NCBI GenBank assembly: GCA_020726505.1
Contig: JAHLEZ010000003.1
Coordinates: 1,240,001 to 1,304,000 of the forward strand
Reading direction: 5' to 3'
DNA length: 64,000 nt
DNA from: Leptodontidium sp. MPI-SDFR-AT-0119
Taxonomy: Eukaryota > Ascomycota > Leotiomycetes > Helotiales > Leptodontidiaceae
Positions 12,177 to 24,210 of the stretch are shown here, piece after piece (within the stretch, counting starts at the first letter, position 1; the number at the start of each line of letters is the position of its first letter). The notes under the pieces were generated by a model, which was not told where the DNA came from, did not search any database, and saw only the letters and a list, made by a program, of their open reading frames with translations. Both the position numbers and the translations under genes were made by a program.

Positions 12177-15100
12177 CACCAGCTAACTTTTTTTTTGTCA
12201 ACGACCTGATCAGCATCGACATGGGAGACAACGACATGGCACCGGGACAGACGAGATGATGTGACGGCCGCAACTTCATGAACGGATGTGTTTACTTGGA
12301 AGCCTGAAAGAGGAGGAAATCAAAGGGACCGGCTTGGCTGTCTGCTCGAGGACGACGTGAACAGGGCAAAGTCGGAAAAATTGGCTATGGAACCCCAACA
12401 AGCAAGCCAAACAGGGTAAGCTGCCCGTTTGGCGAGACGGATGGTTAGGGCGTGGGTTTAATTTGTGTTTATACATTCGTTTGCGTGATTGAAATTACAC
12501 CGCAGGCGAGTCGAACTTATTGTTCTTTTTATGATTTTACGACATTTGTTTGCAGGGCCAGGAGGAAGCGGGCAGCAGCACCAGGAGGGGAAACAGGGGG
12601 GCAAGCATTGGCGCGCAAGAGAATGGATGGTCCTGAAAAAGCATCTTTACTTACAGTACCTGCCTGCCATTTAATCATCAGTCAATTTCACGCGGTATAT
12701 ATGTATGCGGTCTTGTATAGACATGGCAGAGTAGTTCCCTGTTATGCGATTGTGAGAGAAGAATCTCCCGATGGATGAGATTTAGTAGATAGTAGCTTTA
12801 ATGACCACCAGAAATGACGAAAATCTGAGACACTTCCTTTTTTGATTTCCTTCGTCGCAGTCGCATTTTTCACAACAAACTATCCCTTTGTGATTTCCTT
12901 GCGATATCCTTGGCAGAAATTGTCTTTTCGGTCTCAACATAGTAGCAAGTCTGTGAGTAACCCGGGCAAACTGCTTTCCAGCCGCTGATCGGTGATCTTC
13001 AACCCCGGATGATCACGCATCTCTTGATCACCATCACGGACCATGGCGCAGAAGGAGAGGAAAGCTGAGGAAAGGAAGCGTGACTTGCCGGCCTCCGAGC
13101 TCTCCGAAAGGCTCCTGACACACGTCTCGAAATCGTTTGGACGGGCAGGGGGAGGGGGGCTGTGGGTTTGGGGTTGTGAATCTCGACTGGGCGGATACTG
13201 AGACCGTGATGAAACGCTGTTGGGAACCTGGTTGGCTTCTAGAAGGATGGAAGGGAAAGCTTGGAAGCATGTGTGCAAGCTTGTTGTGTGAGGGGAGAGG
13301 GGGTGTTTGGATTGTGGGTGATCTGCTGTAGGGTTGGAGGGAGAGGCGGACGGGGTTGGGAATTGTGAGAGGTGAGAATAGCTTGTCTGATGGTGTTGCG
13401 ATGGAGGGCTTGGCAATGAGGTTGTGAAGGTATGTGCGGCACAGCCTTTGGCAGTGGATTGAACGGTTGACGATTGATGATTAAAGGCAATTGGAACTCG
13501 TTTGACGTACAGTATTGATACTTCACAAAAGAATTTGACTACTGAGTCGGTGCTTGGTGTCACTATTTTCCGGACTGGGAGTCACCAATGGATTGCGAAT
13601 CCGAGCCAAGAAGTAGCTACCGGTAGAAACAGAGACGCGTATTCCTCCAAGAGCAAACCTTCTCGGGATTCTATGTTTGCCATTGAGGAAACAATAAATA
13701 TCGATTGGTAGATGTGGGGTGTTGGTATGTAGCTCGGACATACGTTTAAATGGTTTAACCTCACGTCAGATCGACGGTGTGAGGAGAAAACTGATTCAAG
13801 CTTCTTTTGTTATCCCCCTTTTGCGTTTGAGGTTTTGCTGAACCGATGTGCGCTTTGACATGGATAAGCTCTAGATGCTCTTGGACGGTCGATGGTAGAG
13901 TCGGAGAGCAGTCTTTGAGTTTTGGCTACCGTTTTTGTATATGTGCCGGATGCGAGAACATGAAGGTCATGGCAGCAAGCCAAGAGATAGCAAAACTTGT
14001 TTGACCCGGGGGTTTGGGACTTGGTGTTTCCAGGCGGTTAAAGATTTAAGTGTTAGACTTCTGTCTGGATCACAGACGGGATGGAGAAGAAACTGATTCA
14101 GGTCAAGACACCCGTGTCATTCCAGAAAAATATTGAATTTGGCAAAGGAAAGAAGGAAATCCGGCAGACTTAATCTTGTTCGAGAAAGCTTGCTCCATCC
14201 AGCATTGCTTCACAACTGCAGAGGTATCCGATATCCATATACCGAAAAAATCCATCGAATGGTAACTCCACATGCCGCAAAAGTCCTCTTGGCAAGTCAC
14301 GCTCAGTGCACACAACTTTCAAAGGAGGGTCCTCGTCGTTGATTTATTCGCAAAAACTAACCGCCTCAGTGGTCTGGTACGCCGACACTCATCTAGCATC
14401 TTCACAAGCACTTTCTCATGACTCCTAGTAGCGTCACATTGGGCATCAACATCGAGCCATCTGGAAACAGCGAATCAGCAAACACTCCAGTCCCGGGTAC
14501 GAAAAACGGTTGGGATGCAAAGGCCGTGAGGCAAAGCAGCAGCATTCTCTTAGCTCTCTAAGACAGCCTAGGCTGTCAAGTCATCCTCCAAGACTCCAAC
14601 TCCGGACGGCCGAAGCTTTCTCACATGCTTGCCACGAGCAATCGATGGTATCAGTGACCATAACAAAGTGCACAAGAACATCCTAGAGAAAGAAGTAATA
14701 GTGAAGAGATTGTGTCCCGAGCCACATTCGGCTTTTCGAAGTGACCAGGATGTCAACAGAGCGCAATATCACTAAGATAACAACGCCACCCAAAAAGAAA
14801 CAACAGTACTGCCTGGAAGAAAGAATGAATAGGTATTGTCGGCTCCCAACCGGCCTAGTGTTTGTCATCCAGCCAACTGGCTCGAGTCATGTGAGGGATG
14901 AGCACGTGAATATATTATGGTTACCTTGGTACGTACCTAGTAACTGCGGTTCAGACCCTTTTCTCCTCAGGTCCGAGGATGACAGTAAACGTCGCAGAAT
15001 TGATTCGGTGAGCTGTCAAGTTAGCCAGCTTGCATGTTAGATTAGAGACTTGGTTCTAAATCAGACTGTTCATCCCTCCTATTTGGCTGTGGCGAAGTCG

Positions 15101-15850
15101 GCAATAGGCGATGGGCTGATGAAGAGAATGACTGGCTGAAAGAGCACACTATTTCATGCATCAAAGAAGTTGACGACCCAACCCGATAGTAGACAGGCAA
15201 GCGAGGGTACTTGGAGATTGGCGCATGAATCTGGGCTGAAAGCTAAAGCTTTGATCGATTTCAATGTCCGTTTGTTTCTTCGGGAGACGAGGGGGTGGTA
15301 GCTGGGCTGGCTGCCATTCGCCAAGACGAAGGCATGTTGTTGAGATGGTTCATCTCATCATGCCATGCCATGAACCGGGAGAGCGCTGTACCAACTTTCT
15401 TCTTCTTGTATTAATCAGGGGTTGTCCTTGGATGCCAGCAGCAGTGAAGATTGGTTCTTTCACTAGCTACCACTCGACGATAGTGCTCTCAGATCTCCTG
15501 TGACGCATGCTTTACTGTGCTGGACTTTGCTGCATGTGTAGGATCGGGGAGGAGCAGAACCGGAAATAGGACTGTTGACGCCATCCCCCCTATGACTGCA
15601 GATGCCTCTATGTGCTTTTGCCAGAGATCAGAGATGTCGGTCGTATCATTATGTAATTGAGCTCGTGCCTTTGTGGCGGTGAGGTCGATGATATGTCGTT
15701 TTCTGGTAAGAGGCAAGATTGTCTGGTGTTCACAGACAGACATTTCCCAAGACAAATAAATCACTGATTCATTCATTGATTGACGTTTTGAGGCGAGTTT
15801 TTTTAGTCGTTGTACTGCGAAGTGGCAATATGAGGGGAAGGGAAGGAAGA

Positions 15851-15874
15851 GGGGAGGGGAGGGGAGGAGAGGGG
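15851..15874 (+). other. Potential G-quadruplex motif
   Basis: Four runs of GGGG are separated by A, A and AGGAGA. This fits the G4 pattern with short loops. It sits in non-coding DNA inside a longer purine tract (about 15832-15880). Formation is inferred, not shown. Confidence 0.6.
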
Positions 15875-16262
15875 ATGAAGCTCGTGGCGTTTACTGGACA
15901 AAACGACGGAGATTGGACGATCGTCAGCTCTCAGCTTGCGGTGGTGTAGGTGGTGCTGTGCTTGCTGTAGCTTAGCTTAGCGGAGGGGTTGCTGAGGTGC
16001 AGGTGGCTGCAGCCTGCAGGCTTCAAGGACTTGGGCTGCTGTGGGGCCCGCTGACACTCAGCAGAGTATTCCCTGTGTTGTTAGGAGTGAAAATGAGGCC
16101 ATTCAGGCTTGTGATTGGAATTGAAGCTGGAATCGGAGCTTCTGTGGTCGCCACTGAGCAGCAAGATTTGTTGGTGGAAGAGAAGATGGCAAGGCGGCAA
16201 GGAGGGGGTTTCACGGTTAAATAAAGAAAGTATTTACGAAGTGAGAGAGCCCGCGTAAATTT

Positions 16263-16282
16263 AAGTAAGTAAGTAAGTAAGT
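16263..16282 (+). repeat. (AAGT)5 microsatellite
   Basis: Five perfect AAGT units in non-coding DNA. Confidence 0.95.
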
Positions 16283-17028
16283 ACAAGCCGACAAGGTACC
16301 AAGGTATCAATTGAACAGAAGCACCTATTGGTAAGTACCTAAGTCCCTGAGGTGTTCGAGAAGTCCCGTCGACTTAAGCAGCCAAACGGAGGAAATGGAA
16401 TGGGATGGGATGGGAGGGAAGGAAAAGAAGGAAGCACCTCTTTATTGAGGTGTGCCTGCAGAGAGTTTCTTCTACTTACTTACCTATCTAGGTAAGGATG
16501 CAGGTCCAGCCCGATTTGAGATTCTCATTCCAATTGCAAACTTCTGGTACCTGCCATGACTAGCTTCTACAACTGCCTTTGCATTTGCCTTTGTCTTGCT
16601 CTGCCTCCGCCTCCGCCTCCACCTCTGCATACCTACCTATGAAGTGCTGATTGTCCCTGCAGCTGTCAGAATCGCCTCTCGTGTTCTGTTCCCACGACCT
16701 ACTTGCTTGCTTCCGTTCGGGCTAGACAGAGTAACAGTACATGATGCAAAACGCAGGTACCATCGCTCACATCTGGACTCGTTCTTGTTACTGGTTCTTA
16801 GACAGAAGAGAGGTTGGAAAAATCGGAGACATGACTGACGTGACTTCTCTACACAGCGAAGATCGGCTGCTTTGCTTTGCAGTGCTGTGCTGTGCTGTGC
16901 TGTGTGTGTTGGCAGAAGAGATGCGGAACAGCCGAATGCGGAAAAGCAAATGCGATAAAGCCAGGCGAGGCCAGAAATGCCATGTCCGAGGCAGATAGAT
17001 TTATAGTTCTGTACGCCTAGCGAAGTAA

Positions 17029-17039
17029 GGTACTGTACC
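17029..17039 (+). promoter_or_regulatory. GGTACTGTACC palindromic motif, copy 1
   Basis: GGTAC-N-GTACC inverted repeat in the region upstream of the PHD gene. Identical copies occur at 45913 and 63894. The function is unknown. Confidence 0.5.
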
Positions 17040-18656
17040 TCGTGCTAGGGCTTGTTATCTATGCCATACTGGTGCTTCTCTCCTCTATCCATCAGCTCTT
17101 CAACTTCTATACTAATACAGCTTTATTTATAACTTACCCTAAAATCTACCTGGGTACTCTGCTGTGCCTCATCTGAGAGTCAACATGCACCTCAACTGCC
17201 TAAGCACAACGGAAGCTACCAGCCCATCAAATCCACCTCTCCAGCCCGCTTGACACAATCTGCGGCCCGTATATACTCGGCCATGGCTCTGGCTCTGGCT
17301 CTGGCTGGCTCTGACTCTGGAGCTCTTTCATCCCGCTCCTCCCTGCTGGCCATTCAGCTTGCTCCTACAGTACCTACTTGCCCACCTGGGCCTCAAGATC
17401 CAACTTACTTCGTTAACTCGCTGAGCCAATGTTATTGCTGCTGCCCCCAACAATTGCCAGACCATCATTTATCCCCCTCCGAAATGTGCTATCATAACGC
17501 CCTGCCCAACCTATACTCCTGCCGTTTCGAGCCCACTATTCTCCTAGCCGATATCAGCAGCTGGAACTAAATAATCTGATCGCATCTACCTCCGTACCTA
17601 ACGAGAAAACCCCCCTCACTTCATTTCTGCCGGCTTATCTCATTCATCTTACGACGGCCGGGGCCTCACATTTGAACATTCAACTCGGCGTTCTAACCTT
17701 AACTCAGCTTCCTCCCTCGCTGCCCTGTTTGTGACCAACCCACGCCGTCTTCCCACTACCTACTCCTACTCCTACTGCAACCACCTGAGCGCTGTCAACT
17801 CCGAGATGAAATGAGCATTCCTCGATAAACCCCACCGGGCTTGGGAATTGTAAAAATCCGATCTTGCTCCGGATTTTCGTGCTGTCGAGTTCCTGCGTTT
17901 GCTCTTACTTTCCGGACCCGCTACGACCTCAATCCTGGTACTTTTCTGCGTTACTCCTCATGTCATACCAGAAATTGTTGCAAAGCCCACTGTGATCGTG
18001 TGCCTCAACATCGCCGGTCCTCGAAGCCCCTTGAGTACCCTCGAAATACGAATTAGCTGTATCTGTCTGCAAGACCTGTCCGTCGTGGTCAGCTTCCAGG
18101 TTGTCAAGCATCCTGGTCCGCCCAGTCTGAGCAAGCCGCTGCTGCACTCACTACCTACTCGCCAACCTCTGCTTACACTTGGGCCCCCTCCGACGTCAAC
18201 TGTTGAATTGCACCGTAGTATTTGTGGTAAGGTCCAATTGATTGTGCTTCTGCGGCCTGCAAACGAAGACTAACTCCTCAATGCATAGAGCTAGAAGAGA
18301 CTGACAATCGACCACATCCCTCGTCCCGGCCATGCTGTGAACATCCTCAAGTGCCTCCAACATATTTCTGTTCTCACGACCCTCCCCTTACCACTCAAAC
18401 CAGGACTATACCATACATTGACGAGGGGCATACAAAACGGGCAGGATATATACTGGGCGAGTAAGAGGGTGGATGTCGATTGGCAGAAAGTGAGGATTGT
18501 CTACCTAGATTGAGGGCGGCTCTACAAGGACAAAACAGAGCAGGCAGCATTCCTGCCTCGGGTCTCGACCACAAGCTAGGCACTCGAATTTGCTATGAGT
18601 TGGGATCAACAGGCATACAGGCATGCCATCAGCCTCTGTAGCTCGTCCATTTGCTA

Positions 18657-21153
18657 ATGTCCTACAGCTTTGGGAATCCAAACGCTCAACCACCTACTCC
18701 CACACAAACCCCAACGTCTGGCCAGTTCCCAAGTCCAACTGCATTTCAGACGCCGAGGAATAGTTCAAGTTTTGAGAATAGAGGTGGCTGGACTCCAACA
18801 TTTGCGGAGGAATATTCTGTGAGCGACTATTTTCCCCCTTGACTGTTATGCTTGAGGATTTTACATGGTCACTAAGCCCATGGCCCGTTGGACGAAGAAG
18901 CACTAATAAACCTTTTTTTTTTTGGACAACGTCTGAACAATATTGCTGGTGTGGAAATCAATATGGAAAATCTCAAGCTGATTTTATCCAGGTTTTCAAC
19001 GCCACTCCTGGCCGGCTGACCAGCTCTCAACAACACTTCGCCGACGCTTCAACCCCGAGACCTTCGACGGCTTCTACTCAGAACCGGCGACTTTCTGCGG
19101 GAGATTTTGCTGCTGAACTTGCAACTCATGTTCATCATCTTTCCCCAAACCCCAGCCTTTCACTGCCACCTGTCGACCCTTCCAACCAACTCCCTTCATC
19201 TCCAGGTCCCTACCCTATCAAACAAATCCATTTCGATGACAGCACCAATAACCAGGTAACACCACGGAAGCCTAGGAAACGTTTGGAGGAAGCCTTTAGC
19301 GCGCAGACTGCCACTCCTCCAGCAACGAAATCCAAGGGGTCGAGGAAACTAGCCCCAAAGTTGCCAACGGAGACAATGCAGAATGAGTCGCAAGATAGCC
19401 ACTATGGCGCCTCGCAAACCCCAACCCACCAACAAAATCTCATGCCGTTTTCCTCAAGCTCCTCGGAATTCTTTTACCCCATGTCAGCCCCGGCGACAGC
19501 TCCGGCTTTTAACAATGCCAAACCGTTCTGGGATCCAGATGCAAGCATGGGTGGTATGGACCTCGACTTCAGTACCGACGACCCCTCCATGTTCAACATG
19601 GGATCACACAGAGTGAGCAACTCGTTTGACTGGGGGAGGAGTAATCAGATGTTCCAAGAGACAGTGAATGTCCCCACCCCAACTCCGAATATCACAACCC
19701 AAAGTGAGCAGAGCACAATCAAGCGACAACGCCCCTTAGCTCCAAAGCTTCCAGTCTCAACCACAGAATTGCTACCATCAACAATGGCTCCGTTTGATTT
19801 CAACAGTGTTTCAGCTTCGGAAGACCCTTTCTCTCCATCTGCACTTGGGGGTGTAGATCCTGGGCTGTTATTCAGTCGCAATAACCCTGTCCCTATGCCA
19901 TCCGAATTTCAAGATGTTCCATTACCGCCCAATCGACCCGTTACGAGCCATGTGGAGTTGAAGCCGTACCAACACCAGTTACGAGAGTCGATGCGGGACC
20001 AAGAGGAGCTGCGCAGGTCTCGCGGCGAGAGAGAGAGTAGCAGAACCCGCCGATTTGAAAGGGGAACTGTGAGTTCACCCGTGAAAGGCTCTGCGCGCCC
20101 AGGACTGCAAAGGAGTATAAGTGATAGCCGGGGAAGGCGATCTCAAGGTAATGCTCCTGCCACAGTTTCTCAAACGCCCCGACTAAGTTTCTCCCAAGAC
20201 CGAGTATTGTCTCGTACTGGCACAGGCAGAATTTCTCCAACGAAGCATCAGCGGCCAAGCAATCTTATGTCCATACCGGAGATGGAACGGCCGCGGGCGC
20301 GAACAGAGGTGAAATTCACCATCGACGCCAATGGACGGGCTAGGACCGAGACAGTACTTGTGGAAGAGGATCCTAGGACAAGCAGGGGTGGCCCGTCAGC
20401 GCGCAGTGAGGGATGGGATTCACAATATGATGAGTCTTCTTCGGATGATGAGCCAATCCTGGTGCCAAGCCGAAATTCCTCTTTCTCTCTTCCACAACAA
20501 AAACCACCAAAGATCGGAAACTTTGACACGGCGAGAGTGCAGAGAAGAAGCTCCGGTGGTTATAGTCAATCCGAGTCCTCTAGTCAGCGATCATTCCGGC
20601 GTGATAGTCTAGGGAGCGAGGCGGAGACCGTGATGGAGGAAGACGATGGTTCTGGTGATGCAGCACAAGCTTTACGCAAAGTCATGGAAGCTCGCAAGAA
20701 AGCACAAGTAAAGTCACGGAACCCGCAGCATCATCGGTATTCCGATTCCACACCTCGAGGCAACTCTCAGTACGGCAATTACGGGTCTTCCGCCAATATG
20801 TCACCAACTACTATCACCGATCCTGATGGAGGAACCACACCCTCGAGTACAAAGAGCGGCACCACTCGATGCGTCTGTGGCAATTCCGATAGTGAAGGCT
20901 TGATGATTCTATGGTATGTAGTGAGGAACTGTGCACTCGCCACTTGACTAACCTTCTTAGCGAATCTTGTGATAACTGGCTCCATGCCGATTGTGTCGGT
21001 ATCGACCATAGAAGCCTTCCTCCTGTCTATGTGTGTGCTTTCTGTGCCCAAACCCCGAATCTGCGAGGTGGGCGGATTCGAGAGCCAGCAAAAGGGGTTT
21101 CTCGGACGGGCTTGTCGCCTCTGGCACACAAATCCTTCAAGTCGTTCCGGTGA
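18657..21153 (+). CDS. PHD-finger protein
   Basis: There are three exons: 18657-18818, 18992-20913 and 20961-21153, giving 758 residues. Intron 1 (gtgagc...tttatccag) removes the T-run at about 18912. Intron 2 (gtatgt...cttag) lies within the PHD finger and restores ILCESCDNW. The N-terminus MSYSFGNPNAQPPTPTQTP opens a long disordered region rich in Ser, Pro and Thr, with charged Arg/Ser stretches at about 360-420. The C-terminal PHD finger starts at about residue 681 with CVCGN, continues GLMILCESCDNWLHADCVG, and ends VCAFC. The spacing is that of a Cys4-His-Cys3 zinc finger, which in this family usually reads histone H3 tail marks. No catalytic domain is present, so I infer a subunit of a chromatin complex. 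I cannot assign it to a named orthologue. Confidence 0.92.
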
Positions 21154-21966
21154 TCCAACGCCGGGGTGAACATGATATATACAGCGAGACATGAAGAAAC
21201 TTTTGAGGAAGCAAATCGCATCCTCTTCATACCCCAAGAACACAGCATCGTCCTTGTCCTTGTCCTGCAATTCATTGAAATTGCGAAAAGGGCAGTGTTT
21301 GGATGGAGGACGAGAAGAACTCGAACGGCATAATACACATTTCCCTTTGTCTTGATACCCTTCTTGTGTAGAGATAGTGGATAGGCTTGCACAGAGCTGC
21401 ATACGTCGAGCAATAGCAGGCGAATTAGGAATAAGTACGTGGGCATAATCTGCATGCATAGCGAAATGTAAATACGTCACCAAGCCCTCTTGCCTAGGTA
21501 TGTGAGGTGACTACTTTTGCTTGCTGTCCATGTAGTATGTAAGTGATTCTTTAATTGGCAGTAGGCGATTGCAATCTGGACTGGACCCGATGCCCACGAC
21601 ATCTTGGTCTTGGTGTTGACCATTGGACGCGGCAGCGACTTGCCCCTTTTTCCTTTTCCTTTTCCTTTTCCTTTTCCCTTCCAGCTGCTAGCAGCAGCCG
21701 AGCGAGCATCAGCAGTTCTGAATGCTACCTAGGTACGCAAAGTGAGCCCCTACGTATTTCCGAGCACCGCTCTTCTACCCCGCCACTGACCTTCCGATAC
21801 GAAGCCTTACGGTGATCGAGTTAGTTCCATTCCCTCCAGTCCGATAATCGGAGGTGCGGGGCAGAGCAGAGCACAGAGCACAGACAGCTTTCCAAAAAGT
21901 TACTCACTTCACACACTCAACTCAACTCACACCCATAACCCACTCACAAACTCACTACAGTTCAAC
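21154..21966. promoter_or_regulatory. LEU2 upstream region with a Zn-cluster-like site
   Basis: It contains a (TTTTCC)n tract at about 21647-21680, CCTAGGTA at 21728, and CCG-N5-CGG at 21841-21851 (TCCGATAATCGGA, an inverted repeat about a central base), 116 bp before the ATG. Leu3-type activators of leucine genes bind CCG-N4-CGG in known fungi. The N5 spacing here differs, so the link is only a possibility. A pyrimidine- and CA-rich leader precedes the ATG. Confidence 0.45.
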
Positions 21967-23310
21967 ATGGCTACTCACAATATCGTCGTCTTCGGAGGAG
22001 ACCACTGCGGTCCTGAGGTGAGCTCAATTCAGCCAGCCAATTAATTAATTCAATTGCCTGCCAAGTCAAACTGACAAACGAAATAGGTAGTGGCGGAAGC
22101 AGTAAAGGTACACCCCTTCGTCGACAGGCAAGAATGAACCCCCGTATTTACAGATGCCTTCCTCCTTAGATCCTCAAAGTCATCGAAGCTGAGCGCCCAA
22201 GTGCCGGAAAGTTCAACTTCCAAGATCATCTTCTCGGTGGTGTAAGTAGCACTCCTCCCTTCCACCACCCAGGCTCTTCTAACACGCAATCCCCTAGTGC
22301 TCAATCGATGCCACTGGCGAGCCTCTCACTACCCAAGCTCTCGAAGCTGCCAAAGCCGCAGACGCTGTCCTCCTGGGCGCAATCGGTGGTCCAAAATGGG
22401 GCACAGGAAAGGTCCGCCCTGAACAAGGCATTCTGGCACTCCGCAAGCAGATGGGCACATACGGCAACCTACGACCCTGCAACTTCGCCTCGGAATCGCT
22501 CGTTGATATCTCTCCTCTCAAGGCCGAGGTCTGCCGTGGCACGAATTTCAACATCATTCGCGAGCTTACTGGGGGTATTTACTTTGGCGAGCGCAAGGAG
22601 GACGACGGTGATGGAACGGCCTGGGACACGGAGCCATACTCTCGTCCTGAGATCGAACGTATTACAAGACTTGCGGCCCATTTGGCGCTTCAGGAAGACC
22701 CTCCCTTGCCAGTCTGGAGTTTAGACAAGGCGAATGTGTTAGCCACAAGTCGGTTGTGGCGGAAGGTAGTGACTGAGGTTATGGCGAACGAGTTCCCACA
22801 GTTGAAGATCGGACACCACCTCATTGACAGTGCGGCAATGTTGATGGTGAAGAATCCGAGGGCTTTGAATGGTGTTGTGGTTACTAGCAATCTGTTTGGC
22901 GATATCATTAGTGATGAAGCCAGTGTCATCCCAGGTAGCATTGGGCTTCTGCCTTCCGCGAGCTTGAGCGGCGTTCCAGATGGCAAGAACCGCTGCAATG
23001 GTATTTATGAGCCAATTCATGGTAAGCATCCCGCTTCTTGAGACAATGGCTGTATTTAACAAATCAAGGTTCCGCACCAGACATCTCTGGCCAGGGCATC
23101 GTCAATCCAGTCGGCACGATCCTCTCCGTCGCCATGATGCTGAAGTACTCCCTCCGTCTCCCAGCCGAATCCAAGGCCGTCGAAGATGCCGTCCGAATTG
23201 TAATTGAGCAAGGCATCAGAACGAAGGATATTGGTGGGACAAGCAGCACAGTGGAGGTTGGAGACGCAGTTGCTGAGACACTTAAGAATGTTCTCAAGGG
23301 GCTTAAGTAA
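21967..23310 (+). CDS. leu2: 3-isopropylmalate dehydrogenase (leucine biosynthesis)
   Basis: This enzyme oxidatively decarboxylates 3-isopropylmalate with NAD+ in the third dedicated step of leucine synthesis. There are five exons: 21967-22017, 22087-22107, 22170-22241, 22298-23021 and 23069-23310, giving 369 residues, the usual family length. All introns are GT-AG and all phases match. Exon 2 is a microexon of 21 nt encoding VVAEAVK. Family signatures are present: the N-terminal [39 protein letters not shown], the substrate and metal-binding signature [20 protein letters not shown] with its Asp residues, and [20 protein letters not shown] for cofactor binding. No residue usually needed for catalysis looks missing. 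Its neighbours are unrelated. Confidence 0.98.
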
Positions 23311-23718
23311 GGAGAATATCAGAACCAAAATATAAATCGTTGATCTATTCACATTTATTTGGAGACTGAGTTGCTACCGTGCTAATGCGAGAGACAGAGA
23401 TACTGACAGCTCAAACTGTAGATGGAGATAGCGACGGCGCACAACTCAGCATCGTAATTATTTAGTTTTCGCCAATGGCCAGGTCACCGAACCCATGCTT
23501 GTCTCTACTAACAACTTCCAAGGTCGTCTATAACATCAATTTGCTAGGGGATCTAGTATCACTTGATTACATGTATCCGACATCACCCATCCCACAGACA
23601 CAAAGAATAGCCTCTTAGGACATCCAGATTTCTCTTGGTTTTTCCAACACAGATTCCCCAAACAGACGTCCCATTCCATCACCCCAAAAAATCATCCTAA
23701 TAAGATCCCTATGCAAAA

Positions 23719-24210
23719 ATGGCGACATCGACGCTCTCACTCCGTCCCGGAGCCAAAGAATACAACATTGCATTCGACGGCAACCCAAAGCCCTCCACTC
23801 ACCCGCGGGCCGACTGCTGGGATTTCACGTGTCTGAATGGCGTTCCTCCATTCATCAAGATGAGAGTTTCGAGTCAGGCAATGGCATTTGTACGAGTAGA
23901 TGATGGCAAGAGGTTACCGGCTACTGAGGATGCGGTTGATGATGATAAGGTAAAGGTGGTGGGAGAAGCAGAAGGGGTTGCTGAAGAGGTGCAAGAAAAT
24001 AAAGAAGAAAGTATTAGTAGAATGAGAAGAGCGGAGAAGGGGAAGGATGTTGATTGGGATGTTCACCCGAATTATGATCGTTGGGGGAGGGTTGGGAGAC
24101 TTAATGAGATGAAAGTAAATGGTGATGGTGGCCTCGAAGGAACTAAAGGAGACCCGGAGCAGGCTGGTGTGAAAGCTTGGATTAAGAATGTCTGGAGTGC
24201 ATGGTCATGA
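23719..24210 (+). CDS. Small hypothetical protein
   Basis: A single exon encodes 163 residues. It opens with MATSTLSLRPGAKEYNIAFD and contains a Trp/Cys segment, CWDFTCLNGVPPFIKMRVSS (about 35-55). An acidic, Glu/Lys-rich middle (about 70-120) follows, and the end is VKAWIKNVWSAWS. I do not recognise the family. The protein-like composition, good ATG context and clean position between LEU2 and MED10 support a real gene. No signal peptide or membrane segment is seen. It could be lineage-restricted. Confidence 0.72.
   Translation: MATSTLSLRPGAKEYNIAFDGNPKPSTHPRADCWDFTCLNGVPPFIKMRVSSQAMAFVRVDDGKRLPATEDAVDDDKVKVVGEAEGVAEEVQENKEESISRMRRAEKGKDVDWDVHPNYDRWGRVGRLNEMKVNGDGGLEGTKGDPEQAGVKAWIKNVWSAWS

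Larger units (their letters stand above)
12177..18656. other. 6.5-kb non-coding stretch between the Rua1-type and PHD genes
   Basis: No gene I can support. The first about 600 bases are probably the 3'UTR of the Rua1-type gene. The minus-strand ORF 12934-13563 (209 codons) is Ser/Pro-rich with no family features. The stretch holds a G-run cluster, an AAGT repeat, and TACAGTACC copies at 12652 and 17366 plus GGTACTGTACC at 17029. From about 17.2 kb the plus strand becomes pyrimidine-rich, which suggests a long leader or promoter for the PHD gene. Confidence 0.5.

Noticed and set aside
12934..13563. 209-codon minus-strand ORF
   Set aside because: It is Ser/Pro/His-rich and without domains. Its composition mirrors G-rich plus-strand DNA. 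It cannot be told from a chance ORF without transcripts.
17250..17570. 106-codon plus-strand ORF with an Ala/Leu-rich start resembling a signal peptide
   Set aside because: The Ala/Leu run comes from a GGCTCT repeat, the ORF lies in the presumed PHD-gene leader, and no family is recognisable.
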